Positions 7,519 through 12,027 of a stretch of 12,027 bases of DNA are shown one piece after another. The notes under the pieces are model-generated. The model searched no databases, was not told where the DNA came from, and saw nothing but the letters and a program-made list of their open reading frames with translations. The stretch spans positions 1 through 12,027 of the forward strand of contig JAITKY010000134.1 of NCBI GenBank assembly GCA_031278135.1, written 5' to 3'. Position numbers and translations under genes: made by a program. The stretch comes from Prevotellaceae bacterium. Its GTDB lineage: Bacteria; Bacteroidota; Bacteroidia; Bacteroidales; UBA932. Each line of letters opens with the position of its first letter. The stretch's first letter is position 1.

Positions 7519-9426
7519 ATGGAATTTACTTTATTGATATTGATTATCCCGCTTTTTATGTTTTTGTTTTTGGCATTGGCGGGACATAAATTGAAGCCGG
7601 GAATTGCCGGCGTTGCAGGGACCGTTGGAATGGCAGTGGTTACAGTATTGTCATATACAGCAGCTTACATTTATTTTTTCGATACGACCACGATTGACGG
7701 TATTTATCAGAAGATAACGCCGTTATCTGTTGAATGGCTGCGTTTTACCGATAGACTACATATCGACTTGGGGATTTTGCTTGACCCGATTTCGGTGATG
7801 ATGCTGGTCGTTATAACCACCGTATCCCTTATGGTTCACCTCTATAGCATCGGATACATGCGCGGCGAAAAAGGTTTTCAACGGTATTACGCTTTTTTGT
7901 CGCTTTTCAGTTTTTCGATGCTGGGTTTGGTTGTTGCCACAAATATTTTTCAGATGTACATTTTCTGGGAACTTGTTGGCGTGTCCTCTTATTTGTTGAT
8001 AGGATTTTACTATACAAAACCTTCGGCGGTTACAGCATCCAAAAAGGCTTTTATCGTAACCCGTTTTGCCGACCTCGGTTTTTTAGTCGGTATCCTGATA
8101 TTGTCCTACTATACAGGCACATTCGATTTCGATTTGTTGACGGCGGATAAGGGCTCGCTGGTAATCAGTTCCACTGCCGGAGTTTCGTTTTTAGGAATCT
8201 CAGCGGTGACATGGGCTATGACTTTGATTTTCATGGGTGGAGCGGGAAAATCGGCAATGTTTCCCCTGCACATCTGGCTGCCGGACGCAATGGAAGGTCC
8301 GACGCCCGTTTCGGCTCTGATACACGCTGCTACAATGGTAGTTGCGGGAGTGTATTTAGTTGCAAGGCTGTTTCCTGTCTATTTCTTCGCCACACCCGAA
8401 ACGCTGACTTTGATAGCATACACCGGCGCTTTCACTGCATTGTTTGCCGCAATTATCGCTATCACTCAGACGGATATAAAACGTGTGCTGGCATTTTCGA
8501 CTATTTCGCAGATCGCATATATGATGGTCGCTCTGGGGGTCTCGAGTTTCGACGGACATGACGGGCTAGGATACATGGCTTCGATGTTTCACCTGTTTAC
8601 GCATGCATTCTTCAAAGCCTTGCTGTTTCTCGGTGCAGGAGCGGTGATACACGCTGTTCACAGTAACGAAATTAGCGAAATGGGCGGACTGCGTAAGTAT
8701 ATGCCTGTCACCAGTATAACTTTCATGATTGCTTGTCTTGCCATTTCGGGAATACCTCCTTTTTCCGGATTTTTCAGTAAGGATGAGATACTTGCAGCGA
8801 CACACCATCATGACATGGCATTATACATCGTATTATTGGTAGTCGCCGGACTTACTGCGTTTTACATGTTCCGATTGTATTTCGGGATTTTCCATGGCAA
8901 AGAACGCGAATATCATCACACGCCTCACGAGGCGCCATGGATTATGCTGGTTCCACTGGTGTTCCTTGCAGTGCTGTCGTGTGTTACGGGATTGATTCCT
9001 TTTTCGGAATTTGTGAGTGGCGACAGAAAACCGTTTGATTCTCACATCGATTGGAATATCGCCATTCAGGGAATAATTGTTGCTGTGACAGGAATAGTGT
9101 TTGCTTCGCTTTTATATCGGAAAAACAGCGAGAAACCTGCGAAAATCGCTGCCAAATTTGGAATTCTCTATACTGCCGCAGTTAAAAAATTCTATCTCGA
9201 CGAAGTCTGGTTGTTTATCACAAAAAAAATGATTTTCAAATATATATCCACCCCAATAGCATGGTTCGACCGGTATGTTATCGACGGAACAATGAACTTG
9301 ACAGGTCGTTCTACCGAAAAACTCGCATGGATTATACGTGATTTTCAGTCGGGAAAAGTACAGTCATACGCATGGATTTTCATTATCGGCGTTATGATTA
9401 TTACGATATTGGCATTGTGCTTGTAA
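7519..9426 (+). CDS. nuoL: NADH-quinone oxidoreductase subunit L
   Basis: NuoL is the distal, Mrp-antiporter-like proton-pumping subunit of complex I. The 635-residue product is full length and strongly hydrophobic. The key residues are present: Glu151 in FWELVG, Asp185 in TRFADLGF, Lys244 in GAGKSAMFPL, His269 in PTPVSALIHAAT, Lys321 in DIKRVLAFSTISQ, His358/His362 in FHLFTHAFFKA and Lys421 in SKDEIL (E. coli Glu144, Asp178, Lys229, His254, Lys305, His334/338, Lys399). The C-terminal part (about 545-635) contains the region of the long lateral helix and a last membrane segment, so the gene is not truncated. GGAGG at 7511-7515 lies 3 bases before the ATG. In most Bacteroidales nuoM follows directly; here it does not. 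Confidence 0.96.
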   Translation: MEFTLLILIIPLFMFLFLALAGHKLKPGIAGVAGTVGMAVVTVLSYTAAYIYFFDTTTIDGIYQKITPLSVEWLRFTDRLHIDLGILLDPISVMMLVVITTVSLMVHLYSIGYMRGEKGFQRYYAFLSLFSFSMLGLVVATNIFQMYIFWELVGVSSYLLIGFYYTKPSAVTASKKAFIVTRFADLGFLVGILILSYYTGTFDFDLLTADKGSLVISSTAGVSFLGISAVTWAMTLIFMGGAGKSAMFPLHIWLPDAMEGPTPVSALIHAATMVVAGVYLVARLFPVYFFATPETLTLIAYTGAFTALFAAIIAITQTDIKRVLAFSTISQIAYMMVALGVSSFDGHDGLGYMASMFHLFTHAFFKALLFLGAGAVIHAVHSNEISEMGGLRKYMPVTSITFMIACLAISGIPPFSGFFSKDEILAATHHHDMALYIVLLVVAGLTAFYMFRLYFGIFHGKEREYHHTPHEAPWIMLVPLVFLAVLSCVTGLIPFSEFVSGDRKPFDSHIDWNIAIQGIIVAVTGIVFASLLYRKNSEKPAKIAAKFGILYTAAVKKFYLDEVWLFITKKMIFKYISTPIAWFDRYVIDGTMNLTGRSTEKLAWIIRDFQSGKVQSYAWIFIIGVMIITILALCL

Positions 9427-9448
9427 AAAAAGATTGTCTAACAAATTG

Positions 9449-9659
9449 TTAAAAATGAAAATTTAATATTTGTTTGTGTTTTCCGCCCATCAAACTGATT
9501 ATTTCTGCATTTTCCTCACTGGTAATGAATAAATAATCGCTTTTAACGACTTTTACGCTTTCGAAAGTCCTTATCAGGATTCCCTCATCCTTTATCTTTT
9601 TATTGGAGTACACCGAATAACGCCGTTCATGGAGCGAAATCCTTGAGCCACAGATATTT
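9449..9659 (-). other. Open frame of unknown origin fused to the IS fragment
   Basis: Read on the minus strand, the transposase fragment at 9660-9772 runs in frame into about 70 further codons ending at TAA 9449-9451. The translated part, including RTFESVKVVKSDYLFITSEE, does not resemble the part of ISL3 transposases that would follow. It is hydrophilic with a plausible mix of residues, and could be the end of another broken gene joined to the IS, or chance coding potential. I do not recognise it. There is no start codon with a ribosome site. Confidence 0.35.
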
Positions 9660-9855
9660 TGTTTACGCAATTCTTCGTGTTGCTTCACTTTTCTTTTGTG
9701 ACATTTGTCTACTGCTTTATTCAGATAACCCACACAATGAAACGGATCATGACAATGTAATGCTTCTGACAAATATGTCTTTGCTCCTTAATATATGGTT
9801 GCCACATATCGGTACATTTTTTTGCAGATAACGCTGATTTTAACGATTTACGTCG
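9660..9855 (-). mobile_element. Degenerate ISL3-type transposase fragment
   Basis: On the minus strand, 9834 down to about 9785 reads SAKKCTDMWQPYIKE, and then, one base out of frame, 9784 down to about 9660 reads AKTYLSEALHCHDPFHCVGYL followed by NKAVDKCHKRKVKQHEEL. Together these match the middle of DDE transposases of the ISL3 family, which have a DMWxPYIKA block followed by DxFHVxKxLNxAVDxVRR. The shift lies near 9784-9787 and looks like a one-base loss. Both ends of the element are missing; no inverted repeats were found. It is a non-functional scar, sitting exactly where nuoM would be expected. Family assignment is from memory of the motifs. Confidence 0.65.
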
Positions 9856-9877
9856 TTTTTTTTTGCATACTTTTTTC

Positions 9878-10651
9878 TCAATTGTCAATTATCAGTGATT
9901 TCAGTTTGTCGGGAGATATATTATTCTCGATTTTACCGTTTTCGACGTATGAAATACGTCCGGTTTCTTCGGACACGACAACGACGACAGCGTCGGTTAT
10001 TTCGGTGATACCGAGCGCTGCCCGGTGGCGCATCCCGAAATACGCCGGAATATCCATGTTTTCGCTTGACGGTAAAACACATCGTACAGCATAGATTTTG
10101 TTATTCAAGATGATAACGGCTCCGTCGTGAAGAGGCGCATTCTTGAAAAAAATGCTTTCCAGAAGCCTGACACTGATATGTGCATCAATGATATCGCCTG
10201 TTTCCACGTATATATCCAACGAAGAGAGTTTGCCGATCACAATCAATGCGCCGGTATTTTTTTCTGCCATGTTAGCGCACGCGTCGGTGATAATCTGCGC
10301 CATGACAGTCTTTGATTTAGCGTTGTCCTTATTCGAAAAAAACCTGCGAAGAATCGAATTACGCGAACGGTTGATATAGGTTGTGCCGACATGCAGCAAA
10401 AAACGTCGTATCTCCTGTTGGAACAGGATGATAAGCGCAATCATGCCGACGCCTATAAACTGTCCGAGTATCATACTCATCAGTTCCATTTTCAGCGCTT
10501 TAACAAGCAAATAAACAACGTAAAACAGGATAATAGCAATGAAAATATTCAATGCTGCGGTGCCTTTTATCAATTTATATACCTGATAGAGGATAAGCGT
10601 TACCATCAGGATATCGAGTATATCGATAAACGAAAAATTTATAAAACCCAT
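9878..10651 (-). CDS. dacA: Diadenylate cyclase (c-di-AMP synthase, CdaA/DacA type)
   Basis: The enzyme joins two ATP to make cyclic di-AMP, a second messenger for potassium, osmotic and cell-wall control. The 257-residue product has three N-terminal membrane helices (about 10-28, 33-51 and 62-78), a short coiled segment, and a cytoplasmic DAC domain at about 110-240. The DAC signatures are complete: DGAVII at 176-181 (the DGA motif) and GMRHRAALG at 206-214 (the RHR motif). Length and topology are those of CdaA. The ATG at 10649-10651 overlaps the stop of folP as TAATG, so it is translated after folP by coupling. No terminator hairpin is evident after its TGA at 9878-9880. Confidence 0.94.
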   Translation of the reverse strand: MGFINFSFIDILDILMVTLILYQVYKLIKGTAALNIFIAIILFYVVYLLVKALKMELMSMILGQFIGVGMIALIILFQQEIRRFLLHVGTTYINRSRNSILRRFFSNKDNAKSKTVMAQIITDACANMAEKNTGALIVIGKLSSLDIYVETGDIIDAHISVRLLESIFFKNAPLHDGAVIILNNKIYAVRCVLPSSENMDIPAYFGMRHRAALGITEITDAVVVVVSEETGRISYVENGKIENNISPDKLKSLIIDN

Positions 10652-11511
10652 TATTCAAAATATTTTTTAACCTTGTTGAACACTTTTATTGTATCGGATG
10701 CTTCTTTCACATCGTGTACCCTCAAAATATTCGCTCCACGCTGTAAAACTAACATATTTCCGGCAATTGTGGCTGCCAACGATTCGTCCGGAGTAGCATT
10801 CAGCAGTTTACAGAACATCGACTTGCGCGATATACCCACAAGAACGGGCTGTTCGAGTATTTTGAACGCATCAAGTTTGGCAAGGAGTTCGTAGTTTCCG
10901 TCGAGCGTCTTTGCGAATCCGAATCCGGGGTCGATGATTATGTCGGTTACTCCGGCGTCGAGCAGTTGTTTCTTTTTTTGCACAAAATACGAAATTATTT
11001 CGGCGACAATGTCTTCGTAAGTACAGTTTTCATTATTTTGCATTGTTTTTGGAGTACCGCGCAAGTGCATTGCGATGAATGGCAATCCGGTTTTTCCGGC
11101 GTATGGAATCATCTGTGCATCAAAATCTCCCGCCGATATATCGTTCACAATGAAACATCCAAACTCCTCGTAGAGTTGTCGTACGATATTCGAACGGAAA
11201 GTATCCACAGAAATGAAAACGTCGGGAAAATGTTTTTTGACCAGAGCCATTGCCGGTCTTATCCTGCTATATTCTTCTTTTTCATCGATATCTACGGCGT
11301 CGGGACGTGACGAATATGCTCCGATATCGATAACCGTCCCGCCTTCGGCGACAATAGTTTCCGCTCGGTTAAGTATCTCTTTTTCATCCGACATACGGCT
11401 CTTTACATAGAACGAATCCGGTGTGACATTCAATATTCCCATAACCACAGGTGTCGATAAATCCAACAATTTGCCGCCACAATTTATTGTACTCTTTTTC
11501 TTAAAAATCAT
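10651..11511 (-). CDS. folP: Dihydropteroate synthase
   Basis: FolP condenses 6-hydroxymethyl-dihydropterin diphosphate with p-aminobenzoate to dihydropteroate in folate synthesis; it is the sulfonamide target. With the ATG at 11511 the product has 286 residues. Motifs in order: GILNVTPDSF (25-34), DIGAYSSRP (62-70, the substrate loop usually DIGGESTRP), SVDTF (101-105), NDIS (123-126), MHLRGTPKTMQ (148-158), DPGFGFAK (194-201), GISRKS (226-231) and RVHDV (264-268). All pterin-site residues expected in these motifs are there. A TTG at 11529 would add six residues but is less likely, being close to the -7 box. folP directly followed by dacA is a common Bacteroidetes arrangement. Confidence 0.95.
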   Translation of the reverse strand: MIFKKKSTINCGGKLLDLSTPVVMGILNVTPDSFYVKSRMSDEKEILNRAETIVAEGGTVIDIGAYSSRPDAVDIDEKEEYSRIRPAMALVKKHFPDVFISVDTFRSNIVRQLYEEFGCFIVNDISAGDFDAQMIPYAGKTGLPFIAMHLRGTPKTMQNNENCTYEDIVAEIISYFVQKKKQLLDAGVTDIIIDPGFGFAKTLDGNYELLAKLDAFKILEQPVLVGISRKSMFCKLLNATPDESLAATIAGNMLVLQRGANILRVHDVKEASDTIKVFNKVKKYFE

Positions 11512-11537
11512 ATAATGTATACGTATCAAATTTTTTA

Positions 11538-11545
11538 CAAAAGTA
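11538..11545 (-). promoter_or_regulatory. -7 box of the folP-dacA unit
   Basis: On the minus strand 11545-11538 reads TACTTTTG, a perfect TAnnTTTG box, 26 bases before the folP ATG. No exact TTTG is seen at -33. A 9-bp inverted repeat (11545-11553 with 11559-11567) covers the spacer between the two promoter elements. Confidence 0.55.
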
Positions 11546-11567
11546 CTGTTTTTTTAAGAAAAACAGT
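11545..11567. repeat. Inverted repeat ACTGTTTTT / AAAAACAGT in the folP promoter
   Basis: ACTGTTTTT (11545-11553) and AAAAACAGT (11559-11567) are perfect inverted copies separated by 5 bases. The repeat lies directly upstream of and touches the folP -7 box, where a repressor site would act. It could also form a weak hairpin. It has no known match that I can name. Confidence 0.5.
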
Positions 11568-11755
11568 TGAATTTCTGCATTGGTGGCTACAAAATCTGCG
11601 AGAATTTGCTAAAATTTGTGTTAGCGGGTGTTGAAAGGCGCTAAAATCCGTATAAAAATTAGACACAAAAAAATATTTTTTTGAATTATAATTCTCTGAT
11701 ACACAAATTTTCAATTGTAAGGTAGAAAATATTTTATCGATTTGTAACAAAAATA
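11568..11755. other. Divergent intergenic region between folP and the rightward promoter
   Basis: No gene is seen. A minus-strand open frame at 11535-11750 overlaps the folP promoter, is rich in Phe, Ser and Asn, and has no family resemblance. The sequence becomes increasingly AT-rich to the right, as is usual upstream of strong Bacteroidetes promoters. Confidence 0.45.
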
Positions 11756-11804
11756 TTTGTTTGATTAAAAAAAGAATTACTACATTTGCACCGTAAAAAA
11801 CGGT
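11756..11804 (+). promoter_or_regulatory. Strong Bacteroidetes promoter of stable-RNA type, with start-site hairpin
   Basis: TTTG at 11756-11759 is followed after 21 bases by TACATTTG at 11781-11788, a full -33/-7 pair (TTTG, TAnnTTTG); a second TTTG at 11760-11763 gives a 17-base spacer. The next bases form a small hairpin, ACCGT (11790-11794) with ACGGT (11800-11804), around the expected start. The words TTTGCACCG after the box are reminiscent of rRNA and tRNA promoters of Bacteroidales. It points right towards the 16S-like word at 11915. Confidence 0.7.
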
Positions 11805-11877
11805 AATGGTTATAAACTTATAAATTGATTAGAAATTGTATGTATATGAATTTGTTTTTCTCAAATTATTCACATTT

Positions 11878-12027
<150 letters not shown>

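Noticed and set aside
9439..9451. TAACAAATTGTTA palindrome as a terminator of the nuo operon
   Set aside because: The stem is AT-only, short and not followed by a T tract.
10391..10894. 167-codon open frame on the plus strand
   Set aside because: It is antisense to the dacA/folP junction, both of which have complete catalytic motifs.
11535..11750. 71-codon minus-strand open frame upstream of folP
   Set aside because: It overlaps the folP promoter, has skewed composition and no recognisable motif or ribosome site.

Overview
The window looks like a piece of a Bacteroidales (Bacteroidetes) chromosome. Reasons: a NADH-dehydrogenase operon without nuoE/F/G and with a fused nuoCD, promoters of the Bacteroidetes TAnnTTTG type, mostly weak Shine-Dalgarno sequences, and the folP-dacA gene pair. 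It may be the end of a contig, because the last ~110 bases turn into a 16S-start-like word, a long AG microsatellite and unrecognised sequence. This assignment comes from reading motifs by eye; no search was run.

Layout. 1-321: C-terminal end of an unrecognised, probably extracellular beta-rich protein, followed by a large stem-loop with a T tract (355-437) and a gene-free stretch. 729-3281: nuoA, nuoB and nuoCD, tightly overlapping, behind a TAATTTTG -10-like box. 3296-3457: a shrunken, frame-scrambled remnant of a DsrE-family gene. 3491-4879: an AT-rich AlbA_2/Schlafen-like regulator gene with its own promoter-like box, followed by two arrays of 11-bp direct repeats (4883-4925 and 4974-5030). 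5098-9426: nuoH, nuoI, nuoJ, nuoK and nuoL, again tightly packed. The operon stops there, with no nuoM or nuoN. Instead, 9660-9855 on the minus strand carries a frameshifted fragment of an ISL3-type transposase. 9878-11511 (minus): folP and dacA, coupled by a TAATG overlap. 11756-11804: a strong promoter of stable-RNA type pointing right, towards the 16S-like word at 11915.

How it works together. NuoA/B/CD/H/I/J/K/L are the membrane arm and hydrogenase-like connecting module of respiratory complex I. NuoB and NuoI carry the Fe-S cluster cysteines, NuoCD and NuoH form the quinone site, and NuoA/J/K/L conduct protons. Every catalytic residue checked in these subunits is present, so the genes do not look decayed. 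The operon has nevertheless been opened twice, once by the DsrE remnant plus AlbA_2 insert and once at the nuoL/IS junction. Two of the three antiporter-like subunits (NuoM, NuoN) must be encoded elsewhere or be lost. FolP (folate synthesis) and DacA (c-di-AMP synthesis) form a separate unit reading towards nuoL.

The most interesting points are the missing nuoM/nuoN at an IS scar, the AlbA_2 gene with periodic repeat arrays inside the operon, the DsrE remnant, and the strange right end.
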